Assembly: GCF_004912155.1 (NCBI RefSeq)
Contig: NZ_STGX01000023.1
Span: 1-64,000, forward strand
DNA: 64,000 nt
Source of the DNA: Glycomyces paridis
GTDB lineage: Bacteria; Actinomycetota; Actinomycetes; Mycobacteriales; Micromonosporaceae
Direction: 5' to 3'
The position numbers and the translations under genes were made by a program. Shown piece after piece: positions 1 through 9,530 of the stretch. The notes below the pieces were generated by a model, which was not told where the DNA came from, searched no databases, and saw only the letters and a list, made by a program, of their open reading frames with translations. The stretch's first letter is position 1. Each line of letters opens with the position of its first letter.

Positions 1-455
1 CCCGCTCGGCGGGCATCCTCGACGTCGCCGTCACCCCCGCCGGCGCCGCCGAGATCGCCGGGCGCTCGCGGGGCACGCCCCGCATCGCCAACCGGCTCCT
101 GCGCCGCGTCCGCGACTTCGCGCAGGTCCGCGCCGACGGCACCATCGACGCGAAGGTCGCCGCCGCGGCGCTGGCCCTGTACGACGTGGACGACCTGGGC
201 CTGGACCGCCTCGACCGGGCGGTGCTGCGGGCGCTCGTGGGCACCTTCAACGGCGGGCCGGTCGGGCTCTCGACCATCGCGGTCGCGGTGGGGGAGCAGC
301 CGGACACCGTCGAGGAGGTCTGCGAGCCGTTCCTGGTGCGTGCCGGGCTCCTGGCCCGCACGCCGCGGGGGCGCGTGGCGACCGCCGCCGCCTGGCACCA
401 CCTCGGGCTCAACCCGCCCAGCGCCGAAGGGCTGTTCGGCTCGGGGGACGCGTAG
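1..455 (+). CDS. ruvB: Holliday junction DNA helicase RuvB, C-terminal part
   Basis: The reading frame is open from the window edge (codons begin at base 3), so the N-terminal AAA+ Walker motifs lie upstream. The visible ~150 residues match the RuvB end: a helical lid with the arginine-finger-like segment [17 protein letters not shown], then the C-terminal winged-helix DNA-binding domain with GPVGLSTIA and the late hydrophobic GRVAT and HLGL segments. RuvB is the hexameric motor that drives branch migration with RuvA. Its position just before yajC-secD-secF is the normal actinobacterial ruvCAB-yajC-secDF order. Confident from sequence and context. Confidence 0.95.
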   Translation, partial: RSAGILDVAVTPAGAAEIAGRSRGTPRIANRLLRRVRDFAQVRADGTIDAKVAAAALALYDVDDLGLDRLDRAVLRALVGTFNGGPVGLSTIAVAVGEQPDTVEEVCEPFLVRAGLLARTPRGRVATAAAWHHLGLNPPSAEGLFGSGDA

Positions 456-547
456 GGTTGGGCCGTGGGGACGGGGCGACACCGTGTACCGGATAGACTC
501 CGCCCACGTCACCGAGACCGTGACCATCCACGACGAAAGGCACCAAC

Positions 548-991
548 GTGCTTGCATCCGCAGACGTCCTCGCTCAGGAAAGCGCCGGCGGTGGGAACCT
601 CATGTTCATCATCATGATCGTCGGCTTCATCGCCCTCATGTACTTCGTGATGATCCGCCCGCAGAAGAAGCGGCAGCGCGAGCAGCAGAACATGCAGGAC
701 ACGGTCGCCCCCGGCGCCCGGGTCATGACCATCGGCGGCCTCTACGGCACCGTCGTCGACTCCGACGACGAGTCGGTCACCCTCGAGGCCAGCGACGACA
801 CCTTCCTCGTCTTCGCCCGCCAGGCAATCGCCAAGGTCGTCACCCCCGCCGAGACCGAGCCCGAGGCCGACGAGGAGTCCGCCGAAGAGGTCGAGGCGAC
901 CCTCTCGGACGACGACCTCGACAAGCTCCGCGAGAGCGGCGACGACGGCAAGGACAAGCACGCCGGGAACGCCGACCGCAAGGAGTACTAG
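548..991 (+). CDS. yajC: Preprotein translocase subunit YajC
   Basis: A 147-residue protein with one N-terminal membrane helix (about residues 18-38, rich in I/M/F), then the YajC signature MIRPQKKRQREQQ and a small beta-domain containing the GARVMTIGGLYGTV motif. The last ~50 residues are very acidic (runs of E and D), a tail common in actinobacterial YajC. It joins SecDF as an accessory to the SecYEG channel. The start is GTG at 548, preceded by CGAAAGG at 534-540. A possible -10 box TAGACT lies at 494-499. The gene is followed by secD after a 273-bp gap. Confidence 0.95.
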   Translation: MLASADVLAQESAGGGNLMFIIMIVGFIALMYFVMIRPQKKRQREQQNMQDTVAPGARVMTIGGLYGTVVDSDDESVTLEASDDTFLVFARQAIAKVVTPAETEPEADEESAEEVEATLSDDDLDKLRESGDDGKDKHAGNADRKEY

Positions 992-1264
992 AAGCCGCCG
1001 GCCCGCACGCGATCCCCAGACCGGACACCGCCGGACCCGCGCCCGCCGGGCGCACCCCGTAGGCCGGGCAGAGCCGACAAAGGCCGCCGTCCTAGAATGA
1101 GCCGCGCCGAGGGTACGTGTGTGCAAGTCGACACTTCGACGGCTCGCAAGCAGCGCCGAGGGCCACCCCCTCCGGCCGGTCGAGAGGCCGGCCGGCGCCC
1201 GCTACCGTCTGCGCGGGCATCGCGGTGCCCGCCCCTATCCGAGTTCTGAGGAAGAGACCGACCA
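992..1264 (+). promoter_or_regulatory. yajC-secD intergenic region with promoter-like box and structured leader
   Basis: This 273-bp gap inside what is usually one operon holds a good -10 hexamer, TAGAAT, at 1093-1098 with no clear -35. Transcription from it would make a leader of about 160 nt before secD. The leader contains a perfect 7-bp hairpin (GCGGGCA / TGCCCGC, near 1215-1235) and a CCGGCC/GGCCGG stem. The ribosome-binding site GAGGAAGAG precedes the TTG start. Whether this is just an internal promoter or a regulated leader is not decided by the sequence. Confidence 0.45.
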
Positions 1265-3127
1265 TTGGCTTCAGTAACGGGCGCTGACCGCCCACGGAAG
1301 AAGATCCAGCGCAAGCGCCAGCCAGTCGCCCCCTACTTCGTGGCGCTGATCCTGGTCCTCGCGGTCCTGTGGGTGTCCGCCCTGGCGGGTTCCGGATGGA
1401 AGTTCCCCACACCGAAGCTCGGCCTCGACCTCCAGGGCGGGCTGTCGATGCCGCTCACCGCCTACCAGCAGGGCACCGACGAGCCTCCCACGGCCGAGAC
1501 CATGGAGCAGGCCCGGCAGATCATCGAGAGCCGCGTCAACTCCACGGGCGTCTCCGAGCCCGAGGTCTTCGTCGAGGGCACCGAGAACATCGTGGTGAAC
1601 GTCGCCGGCGACGACATCGACGAGACCGCCCTGCGCGACGTCGGCGCCCCCGCCGAACTGCGCTTCCGCCTCGTCACCGACTCGGTCGAGGACTACTCGG
1701 CCTTGGAGGACGCCCTCGCCGAGGAGGAGCCCACCGACGAGGCCAGCGAGACGCCCACGGCCGAGGCCACCGAGACCCCCGCCGCGGACCCCACCGAGAC
1801 CCCCGCCGACGACGCCTCCGAGGCCACCGAGACGCCGACCGAGGACGCCGCCACCTCCGAGGAGACCGCCGGTTCCGGCCAGGCGCCGACCACCGAGGAC
1901 TCCGACATCACCCTCGACGACGTTTGGGCGAAGGTCGGCGAGGACGCCGCCGCGACCGCGCAGGCGCTCACCGCCGCGCCCGCCGACGAGGCCACCTACG
2001 CGCTCCTCGACCCGTTCGGCGAGCTGACCCCCGAAGAGGTCTCCTACCTCCCGGCCTCGGTCCAGTTCTACGTCCCCCAGGTCACCTGCGAGCAGCTCGA
2101 CAACCGCCCGCCCGGCGCCGTCCAGCAGGAGGACATCGCCGTCACCGCGTGCTCGGCCCCCGAGCCGGCCGTGGCCGACGACCCGTCGCTGACCTTCTCG
2201 TACAAGTACCTCCTCGAACCGGCCACCGTGCTCGGCTCGGACGTGGACACCGCCGACGTCGGCACCGACCAGGCCAACCCCAACAAGTTCGTCGTGAACG
2301 TCCAGTTCACCGGCGAAGGCGCCGAGCGCTGGGGCGCCCTCACCACCGCCGGCCTCGGGTCCCCGGTCGCGATCGTCCTCGACAACGAGGTCGTCAGCGC
2401 CCCCACGATCCAGGAGGTCTCGACCAACTCCACGCAGATCTCCGGTGACTTCTCCGCGGACGAGGCCAACCAGCTCGCCGACCAGCTGAACTTCGGCTCG
2501 CTCCCGACCACGTTCGTGGTCGAGACCGTCAACGAGGTCACCGCCACCCTCGGCGTGGACCAGCTCGAAGCGGGCATGATCGCCATGCTCCTCGGCCTCA
2601 TCCTGGTGTTCCTGTACTCGATGATCTACTACCGGCTCATGGGCTTCGTGGTCCTCGGCTCGCTCATCGTCGCCACCGGCGTCCTCTACCCGGCGATCGC
2701 GCTCCTCGGCTCCCAGGTGGGCCTGACGCTCACGCTCGCGGGCGTCGCCGGCTTCGTGGTCTCGATCGGCATCACCGCCGACTCCTTCATCGTCTACTTC
2801 GAACGCATCAAGGAGGAGATGGCGGGCGGCCGCTCGGCCCGCTCGGCCATCCCCAGGGCCTGGGTGCGGGCGAGGCGCACGATCCTGTCGGCGAACGCCA
2901 TCTCGATGATCTCCGCCGTCGTGCTCTACATCCTCGCGATCGGCCCGGTCCGGGCGTTCGCGTTCGCGCTCGGCATCTCGACCATCGTGGACGTCATGAT
3001 CGTCTTCCTGTTCACCCACCCGATCGCCGAACTCCTCTCGCGCGGGAGGCTCCTCAACAGCCAGGCGCTGTCGGGCCTTCACACGAAGATCACCCCGGCC
3101 ACCGGCGACGCGGCTGCGAAAGGCTAA
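1265..3127 (+). CDS. secD: Protein translocase subunit SecD
   Basis: A 620-residue SecD. A first membrane helix (about 24-44) is followed by the P1 domain with the conserved GLDLQGGL motif at about 54-61, then a large external region, and a C-terminal block of membrane helices starting near residue 440, with the RND-type segment GVAGFVVSIGITADSFIVYFER. Between about residues 150 and 215 sits a low-complexity insert rich in T, E, P and A (repeated ETPT/ETPA units), predicted to be on the outer face. SecD works with SecF to pull secreted proteins forward using the proton motive force. TTG start chosen for the strong upstream GAGGAAGAG. secF follows after 6 bp. Confidence 0.97.
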   Translation: MASVTGADRPRKKIQRKRQPVAPYFVALILVLAVLWVSALAGSGWKFPTPKLGLDLQGGLSMPLTAYQQGTDEPPTAETMEQARQIIESRVNSTGVSEPEVFVEGTENIVVNVAGDDIDETALRDVGAPAELRFRLVTDSVEDYSALEDALAEEEPTDEASETPTAEATETPAADPTETPADDASEATETPTEDAATSEETAGSGQAPTTEDSDITLDDVWAKVGEDAAATAQALTAAPADEATYALLDPFGELTPEEVSYLPASVQFYVPQVTCEQLDNRPPGAVQQEDIAVTACSAPEPAVADDPSLTFSYKYLLEPATVLGSDVDTADVGTDQANPNKFVVNVQFTGEGAERWGALTTAGLGSPVAIVLDNEVVSAPTIQEVSTNSTQISGDFSADEANQLADQLNFGSLPTTFVVETVNEVTATLGVDQLEAGMIAMLLGLILVFLYSMIYYRLMGFVVLGSLIVATGVLYPAIALLGSQVGLTLTLAGVAGFVVSIGITADSFIVYFERIKEEMAGGRSARSAIPRAWVRARRTILSANAISMISAVVLYILAIGPVRAFAFALGISTIVDVMIVFLFTHPIAELLSRGRLLNSQALSGLHTKITPATGDAAAKG

Positions 3128-3133
3128 GGACCG

Positions 3134-4318
3134 ATGAGCACCAAGCAGACCGAGAAGCGGCCGAACATCCTCAGCCAGCTCTACCGCGGCGAGACCGACT
3201 TCCAGTTCATCGCGAACCGGAAGCGGTTCTACATCGCCTCCGCCGTCGTCATCGCGGCCCTCGTCGTGGTCATGATCATCAAGGGCTTCGTCCTCGGCAT
3301 CGACTTCGCCGGCGGCGTCCAGTACAGCGTCCCCGCCGCCGAGACCTCGGCGACCCTCGAGGACGTCGAGGCCGCGGCCGAGTCCGCCGGTGCCGAGGTC
3401 GCCTCCGGGCAGGTCGCCGGCAGCGGCGACGGCCGCTCCTACATCGTCCGCGTCGGCGAGCTGGAGGGCGACCAGTCCACGGCCGTCCGCGACGCCATGG
3501 CCGCCGAGGCGGGCATCGGCGCCGACTCCATCTCCGTCTCCGAGGTCTCCGCGACCTGGGGCGCGGCCGTCTCCAAGCAGGCGCTCATCGCGCTCATCGT
3601 GTTCCTGGTGCTGGTCTCGGCCTTCATCTGGATCAGGTACGAGCGGCGCATGGCGATCGCCTCGCTGGGCGCGCTCGCGCACGACGTCATCATCACCGTC
3701 GGGATCTACTCGCTCGTCGGCTTCGAGATCACGCCCTCCACGATCGTCGGCCTCCTGACGATCCTCGGGTACTCGATCTACGACACCGTCGTGGTCTTCG
3801 ACAAGGTCCAGGAGAACACCGCGCAACTGCTCAAGTCGCGCAACCAGACCTTCGCCGAGGCCGTCAACGACGCGGTCAACCAGACGCTCATGCGCTCGAT
3901 CAACACCTCGATCATCGGCGTCCTGCCGGTGGCGGCGCTGCTGTTCGTCGGCGTCGGCATGCTCGGCGTCGGCACCCTCAAGGACCTGGCGCTCGTGCTG
4001 TTCGTCGGCATGATCGTCGGCGCGTACTCCTCGATCTTCCTCGCCGCCCCGTGGGTGGTCGACCTGGCCGAGCGCAGCGCCGTCTTCAAGCGCCACAACC
4101 AGAAGATCGCCGCCAAGCGCTCGGGCGAGGACGAGGACGCCAAGCCCGCCCGCAAGTCCGCCAAGAGCGCCGCCGCGGACGAGGACGACGACGACCGCCT
4201 CGAACTGGCCAAGACCGACGACCTGCCGCTGGAGCTGCTCGAAGAGCCCGCCCCGGCCCGGGCCGGGGGTGCCTCCCGCCAGGGCGGCTCCAACGCCAGG
4301 AAGCGCAAGCGCCGCTGA
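3134..4318 (+). CDS. secF: Protein translocase subunit SecF
   Basis: A 394-residue SecF with the N-terminal helix (about 32-55), the GIDFAGGVQ motif of the external domain, and five further helices including the conserved segment GLLTILGYSIYDTVVVFDKVQEN (key residues D and Y of the proton path). The C-terminal ~85 residues are a hydrophilic cytoplasmic extension, first acidic (DEDDDD), then basic (RKRKRR), as in other actinomycete SecF proteins. ATG start six bases after secD, with AAGG just upstream. Partner of SecD and YajC in the membrane. Confidence 0.97.
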   Translation: MSTKQTEKRPNILSQLYRGETDFQFIANRKRFYIASAVVIAALVVVMIIKGFVLGIDFAGGVQYSVPAAETSATLEDVEAAAESAGAEVASGQVAGSGDGRSYIVRVGELEGDQSTAVRDAMAAEAGIGADSISVSEVSATWGAAVSKQALIALIVFLVLVSAFIWIRYERRMAIASLGALAHDVIITVGIYSLVGFEITPSTIVGLLTILGYSIYDTVVVFDKVQENTAQLLKSRNQTFAEAVNDAVNQTLMRSINTSIIGVLPVAALLFVGVGMLGVGTLKDLALVLFVGMIVGAYSSIFLAAPWVVDLAERSAVFKRHNQKIAAKRSGEDEDAKPARKSAKSAAADEDDDDRLELAKTDDLPLELLEEPAPARAGGASRQGGSNARKRKRR

Positions 4319-4331
4319 CCCAGCGGACACG

Positions 4332-4370
4332 AAGACGGCGGGCGGACCTTCACGGTCCGCCCGCCGTCTT
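4332..4370 (+). terminator. Terminator of the yajC-secD-secF operon
   Basis: Perfect 17-bp inverted repeat (AAGACGGCGGGCGGACC at 4332-4348, partner at 4354-4370) around a 5-base loop, with TT at the 3' foot. It lies between secF and a convergent small gene and can serve both strands. Confidence 0.85.
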
Positions 4371-4399
4371 GCAGCTGGTGGCTCATCGGGAGCCGGCGG

Positions 4400-4594
4400 C
4401 TACTCGGGCCGCTTGTCGCCCTTGAGCTTGCCGACGGCGTCCTGCGCCTTGTCCTTCACGGAGTCGGCGATGTCGTCGATCTTCTCGCCCGCCGGCGAGT
4501 CCTTGGCCTTGTTGTACAGGTCCTCGGCCTTGTCCTTCATGTCACCCGCGCTGTCCGAGACCTTGTCCTTCATCTCGTTGAACTTGTCCGACAT
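4400..4594 (-). CDS. Small hydrophilic CsbD/LEA-like stress protein
   Basis: A 64-residue protein made of K/D/A-rich amphipathic helix repeats (MKDKVSDSAGDMKDKAEDLYNKAKDS). It has no cysteine or tryptophan and no membrane segment. Composition and repeat style match CsbD-like or late-embryogenesis-abundant-like proteins, which accumulate in general stress; no enzymatic role is expected. The ATG at 4594 is preceded by GGGAGGGG. A second clear CsbD gene occurs at 36301. The family call rests on composition, so it is moderate. Confidence 0.7.
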   Translation of the reverse strand: MSDKFNEMKDKVSDSAGDMKDKAEDLYNKAKDSPAGEKIDDIADSVKDKAQDAVGKLKGDKRPE

Positions 4595-4732
4595 TCCCAC
4601 GGTGAACCCCTCCCTACGTGAGTCGGTATCACTATATGAGCGGACCGGGGCGTCCGGAGCGGTTTCCCCGTACACCCCGAGTCGAATCCCGAACGCTACC
4701 GGAGGATGACGCGGACGGGGCCGATTGCCCCA

Positions 4733-4738
4733 TACCGT
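4733..4738 (+). promoter_or_regulatory. -10 box of a leaderless promoter
   Basis: TACCGT ends 7 nt before the ATG at 4746 and there is no purine-rich ribosome-binding site, so the mRNA probably begins at or next to the start codon. Confidence 0.6.
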
Positions 4739-4745
4739 CGTCCCC

Positions 4746-5948
4746 ATGACGAACGGACCGATCACCAGCACCGCCGGGCGCGCCCGCACCGCCCTCATCA
4801 TCGGCGGCGGCGTCGCCGGACCCGCTGCGGCCCTCGCCCTGCGAAAGGCAGGCATCGAAGCGCGGATCTTCGAGACCCACCGGCCCGGCACCGGCTCCAA
4901 GGGCGGGCCCCTGACCCTCGCCTCGAACGGCCTCAGCGCCCTGCGCCTGCTCGACGCCGACGCCGGTCTCGCCGCCGAGGGCATCGCCACCCCGCGCATG
5001 GTCATCCAGTCCGGCACCGGCAAGGTCCTCGGCACCGTCGAGACCGACCCCGACCTGCCCATGTGCCTGACGCTGCCGCGCGGGCGCCTCGCCGACCTCC
5101 TCCGGGAGCGGGCCGCAGCGGAAGGCGTCCCGATCGTGTACGGCAAGCGCTTCGTGGACGCCGTCGACACCGGCCACAGCGTCATCGCCCAGTTCGACGA
5201 CCACACCACCGCCGAAGCGGACCTGCTCATCGGCTGCGACGGCATCCGCTCGGTCGCCCGCCGCCTCGTCGACCCCGCCGCCCCCGAACCCCGCTACACG
5301 GGCCTCATCGGCCTCGGCGGCTACATCGACGGCCCCTCGGGCGTCCCCTCCACCGGCGGGTCCTTCCACATGATCTTCGGACGCCGCGCCTTCTTCGGCC
5401 ACCTGTCGGACGGCGAGCGCACCGGCTGGTTCGCGAACCTGCCGTACAAGCACCTCGACCGCGACGCGGTGCGCGAGACGAGTTTCGAGGAGTGGACGCG
5501 CCTCATGCGCGCCGCCTTCGCCGACGACGCCGGGCCCGCCCTCGACCTCATCGACCACATGACCCCCGAGGGGTTCATCCCGGCCTCGCCGCTGGAGGAC
5601 CTCCCGCACGTCCCGGTGTGGTCCAAGGGCCGCATCGCCCTCATCGGCGACGCCGCCCACGCGACCTCGCCCTCCTCGGGCCAGGGCGCCAGCCTCGCCG
5701 CCGAATCCGCCGTCGTCCTCGCCAAGCACCTGCGCGACCTGCCCGTCGAACGGGCCTTCGCCGCCTACGAGCGCGAACGCCGCTCCCGCGTCGAACGCGT
5801 CATCGCCGAAGCCGCCCGCACCAACCGCTCCAAGGCCGCCGGCCCCGTCGCCGCCCGCTTCCGCGACGCCCTCATGCCGTTCTTCATGGCACGCTTCGCC
5901 ACCCCCGAACGAGCCGCCTGGCAGCACGCCTACACGATCGAGTGGTAA
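4746..5948 (+). CDS. FAD-dependent monooxygenase (PHBH/PheA-type flavoprotein)
   Basis: A 400-residue class A flavoprotein. The N-terminal dinucleotide fold has the GGGVAGPAAALAL motif (about residues 18-30), an E ending the second strand, and an R-rich helix. The central DG-type motif LIGCDGIRS (about 165) binds FAD and NAD(P)H, and the C-terminal motif IALIGDAAHATSPSSGQGAS (about 295-315) binds the flavin ribityl chain. Such enzymes hydroxylate aromatic or polyketide substrates using NAD(P)H and O2; the substrate cannot be read here. I chose the second in-frame ATG because a TACCGT -10 box sits 7 nt upstream. It lies alone between secF and relA, with no biosynthetic partners. Confidence 0.88.
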   Translation: MTNGPITSTAGRARTALIIGGGVAGPAAALALRKAGIEARIFETHRPGTGSKGGPLTLASNGLSALRLLDADAGLAAEGIATPRMVIQSGTGKVLGTVETDPDLPMCLTLPRGRLADLLRERAAAEGVPIVYGKRFVDAVDTGHSVIAQFDDHTTAEADLLIGCDGIRSVARRLVDPAAPEPRYTGLIGLGGYIDGPSGVPSTGGSFHMIFGRRAFFGHLSDGERTGWFANLPYKHLDRDAVRETSFEEWTRLMRAAFADDAGPALDLIDHMTPEGFIPASPLEDLPHVPVWSKGRIALIGDAAHATSPSSGQGASLAAESAVVLAKHLRDLPVERAFAAYERERRSRVERVIAEAARTNRSKAAGPVAARFRDALMPFFMARFATPERAAWQHAYTIEW

Positions 5949-5986
5949 TCCTCGCGGTTCGGCCCCGGCCGTGCGACGCTCCGCGT

Positions 5987-6538
5987 ATGAATCCCTCTCC
6001 ATCCCCTTCGGACCCCGAGTCCGCGCCCGAACCGCTCCCCATCGCACCAGCCACTCCGCCGGTCGACCTCGTCGCACCCGAACCGCCCTCCGGGCCTCCG
6101 CCAGCGGCCGTCACGCCGCCCGCCACCACGGTCCGCCGAGACCACCGGCTCGTCTGGACTACCGTCATCGCCGGCGCCGCGTTCTTCCTTGGGCTCGGTG
6201 TGGGTCTCGCCGTGGACCGCCCCGGAGGCGGCGGATCGGACCCCCATGCGCTCGAAGCGGCGAAGGAGGAGTGCGCGTCGGGCTCATCCGACGTCCGCAT
6301 CGGGGACGAGGGGGCCACGCTGGTCATCGACCGGGCCGGAGCAGAAGAGATGCCCGGCGCGACGCTGAGCCAGCTCGACTGCCTGCTCGGCGAACTCGAC
6401 GTTCCCGACTCAGTGGTCGAGCGGATCCAGAACACCCGCGCCCTCGACGGGTACCAGGAGGCGGACTTCGACGGATACACCGCCTCGTGGACCTTCCACC
6501 CCGACGATGGCCTCAACCTGACCATCACGACGGCATGA
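5987..6538 (+). CDS. Single-pass membrane protein with Pro-rich N-terminus, unknown function
   Basis: A 183-residue protein. Residues 1-50 are rich in P, S, A and E; a single membrane helix (WTTVIAGAAFFLGLGVGLAV) lies at about 57-77; the rest is an external domain of ~105 residues with two cysteines (about 94 and 128) that could pair. The external part contains ECASGSSDVRIGDEG and a beta-rich end. I do not recognise a family. A GACGCT hexamer 6 nt upstream could be a weak leaderless -10. It follows the flavoprotein by 38 bp and ends before a bidirectional terminator. Confidence 0.7.
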   Translation: MNPSPSPSDPESAPEPLPIAPATPPVDLVAPEPPSGPPPAAVTPPATTVRRDHRLVWTTVIAGAAFFLGLGVGLAVDRPGGGGSDPHALEAAKEECASGSSDVRIGDEGATLVIDRAGAEEMPGATLSQLDCLLGELDVPDSVVERIQNTRALDGYQEADFDGYTASWTFHPDDGLNLTITTA

Positions 6539-6545
6539 GCGAAGC

Positions 6546-6573
6546 GGCCCGCGGCCGAGACCGGCCGCGGGCC
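6546..6573 (+). terminator. Bidirectional terminator between convergent genes
   Basis: Perfect 12-bp stem GGCCCGCGGCCG with a 4-base loop (6558-6561), between the ends of the genes at 5987-6538 (+) and 6582-7052 (-). Confidence 0.75.
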
Positions 6574-6581
6574 CTCGTCGT

Positions 6582-7052
6582 TCAGTCCTCCACGGCCTCT
6601 TCGAGGCGCTGGATGAAGTCGCGCTCGCCCTTGGAGACGGCGACCTTCTTGCTGAAGAAGCCGCCTTCCCTGGAGCGGGAGGCCTCGGCGACCTCGGTGG
6701 CGATGCGGACGAGCCAGTCGCCGTAGGCCTCGCGGTCGAGGTCGGAGCGGATGAGGGACACCGCGCGCTCGGTGGTGCCGATGGCGCGGGCGATCGCCTC
6801 GTCCGGGTCGGGGAGGCCCTTGCCCTCGGACTCGCCGGTGCCCTCCTCGCGGAGGCGGTTGGCGACGGCGCGCACGAAGTCGTTCTCGTCGCGCTGGGCG
6901 TGCTTGAAGACCTTCGCGGCGGCCGTGAGCTCCTTGAGGAAGCGGAGCGCGTTCGGGGCGCCGTCGGCGACGATCGCGCCCTCCATCACCGCCCTGGGGG
7001 CGGCGAGGAGGTCGGCGAGGTCGTCGCCCTTGAAGTCGGAGAGGGCAGTCAT
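6582..7052 (-). CDS. Conserved-looking cytoplasmic protein of unknown function
   Basis: A 156-residue, mostly helical, charged protein with no signal peptide or membrane helix. It begins MTALSDFKGDDLADLLAAPR and contains many K/E/R residues and a central segment DPDEAIARAIGTTERAVSLI. I do not recognise it. The ATG at 7052 is preferred over an upstream in-frame start because AGAAAG lies just before it. It is downstream of relA on the same strand (63-bp gap), so it may be read from the relA transcript. Confidence 0.65.
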   Translation of the reverse strand: MTALSDFKGDDLADLLAAPRAVMEGAIVADGAPNALRFLKELTAAAKVFKHAQRDENDFVRAVANRLREEGTGESEGKGLPDPDEAIARAIGTTERAVSLIRSDLDREAYGDWLVRIATEVAEASRSREGGFFSKKVAVSKGERDFIQRLEEAVED

Positions 7053-7115
7053 CGACGCGCTTTCTGTAGGGCCGGAGGCGAACGGACACACCATACCGAC
7101 CGGTCGCGGCCGGGC

Positions 7116-9494
7116 TCAGGCGCGTTCGGTCCCGGTGAGCCGGTACGCGTCGTACACGCCGTCGACCTTGCGGATCACCTTGATGATGTGATCGAGGTGC
7201 TCCGGCGTCGCCATCTCGAACGTGAAGCGGGACAAGGCGACCCGGTCGCGTGTCGTGGTGACCGTGGCCGACAGGATCGACACCCGCTCGCCCGACAGCA
7301 CCTGCGTGACGTCGGCGAGGAGACGGTGGCGGTCGAGCGCCTCGACCTGGACCGTGGCCACGAAGGTCGCCTGGTCGTCCTCGTTGGACCAGTGCACCTC
7401 CAAGACCCTGTCGGGCTGGAGCTCCACGCGCTCCTCGGCGTTCTCGCAGTCCCTGCGGTGCACCGAGATCACGTGGTAGCGGGTCGCGAAGCCGATGATC
7501 GAGTCGCCGGGGATCGGGTTGCAGCAGTGCGCCAGGCGCACCGGCATCTCGCCCTCGTCCATCCCCGCGACCGTGACGGCCGCGTGGATGTCCCCGTGGG
7601 CCTCCGGCACGATCCGCGCCGGCTGCGTCGGGGCCGTGGCCTCGGCCATGTCCTCCGTGGCGCCCTCGGCGCCGCCCTGGACCTCCAGGAGCCGCTGCAC
7701 TACCTGGGTGGGGGAGACGTGGTGCTCGCCCAGGGCCGCGTACAGCGCCTCGACGTCCTTGAGGTTGAGGTCCTTCGCCAGCGACGTCAGGTTGTCGTGC
7801 GTGAGCATCCGCTGGAGCGGCAGGCGGCGCTTGCGCATCGCCCGGGTCAGCTCGTCCTTGCCCTGCTCGATCGCCTCTTCGCGGCGCTCGCGCTTGAAGT
7901 GCTGCTTGATCTTGGTGCGGGCGCGCGGGCTCTTGACGAACCCGAGCCAGTCCTCGCTCGGCGTCGCGTTCTCGGAGTTGGAGGTGAACACCTCCACCAC
8001 GTCGCCGTTCGACAGCGTCGACTCCAGCGGCACGATCTTGCCGTTGACCTGCGCGCCGATGCAGCGGTTGCCGACCTCGGTGTGGACGGCGTACGCGAAG
8101 TCCACGGGAGTGGAGCCCGCCGGGAGGGCGATGACGTCGCCCTTGGGCGTGAACACGTACGCCTCGGAGGAGGCCAGGTCGAACCGGAGCGCGTCGAGGA
8201 ACTCCGAGGGATCGGCGGCCTCGCGCTGCCAGTCGAGGAGCTGGCGCAGCCACGCCATGTCGTCGATGTGCGCGGGCGGGCCGGCGACCGTGGAGTTCTT
8301 GGTCTCCTTGTACTTCCAGTGCGCCGCGATGCCGTACTCGGCGGTGCGGTGCATCGCCCACGTGCGGATCTGCATCTCGACGGGCTTGCCGTTCGGGCCG
8401 ATCACCGTGGTGTGCAGCGACTGGTACATGTTGAACTTCGGCATCGCGATGTAGTCCTTGAAGCGCCCCGGCACCGGCTGCCAGTTCGCGTGGATCACAC
8501 CGAGGGCCGCATAGCAGTCCCGCTCGTTCTCGACGAGGATGCGCAGGCCCACCAGGTCGTAGATGTCGTTGAAGTCGCGGCCGCGCACGATCATCTTCTG
8601 GTAGATCGAGTACAGGTGCTTCGGGCGCCCCGACACCTCGGACTTGATGCGCGAGTTCTTCAGGTGGTCCTTGACCTGCGCTATGACCTGCTGGAGGAGC
8701 ATCTCCCGCTGCGGGGAGTGCTCGGACACCAGCCGCGCGATCTCGGAGTACCGCTTCTTGTACAGCGTCGCGAAGGACAGGTCCTCCAGCTCCCACTTGA
8801 TGGTGTTCATGCCCAGGCGGTGGGCCAGGGGAGCGAGGATCTCCAGGGTCTCGCGGGCCTTCTGCTCCTGCTTCTCGGGCGGCAGGAACGTCAGGGTGCG
8901 CATGTTGTGCAGGCGGTCGGCGAGCTTGATGACGAGCACCCGCGGGTCCTTGGCCATCGCCACGACCATCTTGCGGATCGTCTCGGCCTTCGCCGCGTCG
9001 CCCAGTTTCACCTTGTCGAGCTTCGTGACGCCGTCGACCAGGAGCTTGACCTCGCCGCCGAACTCGGCCTCCAGTTCGTCCAGCTCGTAGTCGGTGTCCT
9101 CGACGGTGTCGTGCAGCAGGGCCGCCACCAGCGTGTTCGTGTCCATGCCGAGCTCGGCGAGGATCGAGGAGACCGCGAGCGGGTGCGTGATGTACGGGTC
9201 CCCGGACTTGCGGAACTGGCCGCTGTGCAGCTCCTCGGCCCGCGTGTACGCCTGCTGGAGCAGCCGCACGTCGGCCCGCGGGTGCGCGGCCCGGTGGGCG
9301 GCCACCAGCGGCTCCAGGACCTCCGGGAGCTGCGAGGACTGCCACGGGGCGTTGAAGCGCGCCAGGCGGGCCCGCATGCGCCGTCCCGTGGGCGGCCCTA
9401 TGGGGGCGCTCGCGGCGGGCGCGGCGTCAGCGGTATTGCCGGACGCGGCTCGCTCGGTCACCACGCACGCCTCCTCGGTCTTCACACGGCTCAT
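7116..9494 (-). CDS. relA: Bifunctional (p)ppGpp synthetase/hydrolase
   Basis: A 792-residue long Rel protein that makes and degrades the alarmone (p)ppGpp. Order of domains: disordered N-terminus (1-45), HD hydrolase (about 75-220) with HD at 128-129 and ED at 132-133, so hydrolase residues are intact; synthetase (about 260-400) with the [11 protein letters not shown] and YQSLHTTV motifs and the HWKYKE end; TGS domain (about 440-500, [22 protein letters not shown]); zinc-finger/CC region with HCCNPIPGD; and a C-terminal ACT domain ending near [18 protein letters not shown] -10 box is found upstream. apt, which often precedes relA in actinobacteria, is absent here. Confidence 0.97.
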   Translation of the reverse strand: MSRVKTEEACVVTERAASGNTADAAPAASAPIGPPTGRRMRARLARFNAPWQSSQLPEVLEPLVAAHRAAHPRADVRLLQQAYTRAEELHSGQFRKSGDPYITHPLAVSSILAELGMDTNTLVAALLHDTVEDTDYELDELEAEFGGEVKLLVDGVTKLDKVKLGDAAKAETIRKMVVAMAKDPRVLVIKLADRLHNMRTLTFLPPEKQEQKARETLEILAPLAHRLGMNTIKWELEDLSFATLYKKRYSEIARLVSEHSPQREMLLQQVIAQVKDHLKNSRIKSEVSGRPKHLYSIYQKMIVRGRDFNDIYDLVGLRILVENERDCYAALGVIHANWQPVPGRFKDYIAMPKFNMYQSLHTTVIGPNGKPVEMQIRTWAMHRTAEYGIAAHWKYKETKNSTVAGPPAHIDDMAWLRQLLDWQREAADPSEFLDALRFDLASSEAYVFTPKGDVIALPAGSTPVDFAYAVHTEVGNRCIGAQVNGKIVPLESTLSNGDVVEVFTSNSENATPSEDWLGFVKSPRARTKIKQHFKRERREEAIEQGKDELTRAMRKRRLPLQRMLTHDNLTSLAKDLNLKDVEALYAALGEHHVSPTQVVQRLLEVQGGAEGATEDMAEATAPTQPARIVPEAHGDIHAAVTVAGMDEGEMPVRLAHCCNPIPGDSIIGFATRYHVISVHRRDCENAEERVELQPDRVLEVHWSNEDDQATFVATVQVEALDRHRLLADVTQVLSGERVSILSATVTTTRDRVALSRFTFEMATPEHLDHIIKVIRKVDGVYDAYRLTGTERA

Positions 9495-9530
9495 CGGCTT
9501 CGCAGAACCTCGACAAAAGCTTCGACACCC

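Noticed and set aside
340-1062. Long Arg/Pro-rich open frames overlapping yajC and many later genes on both strands
   Set aside because: They are high-GC shadow frames: compositionally biased, no domains, no start signals, and they overlap well-supported genes.
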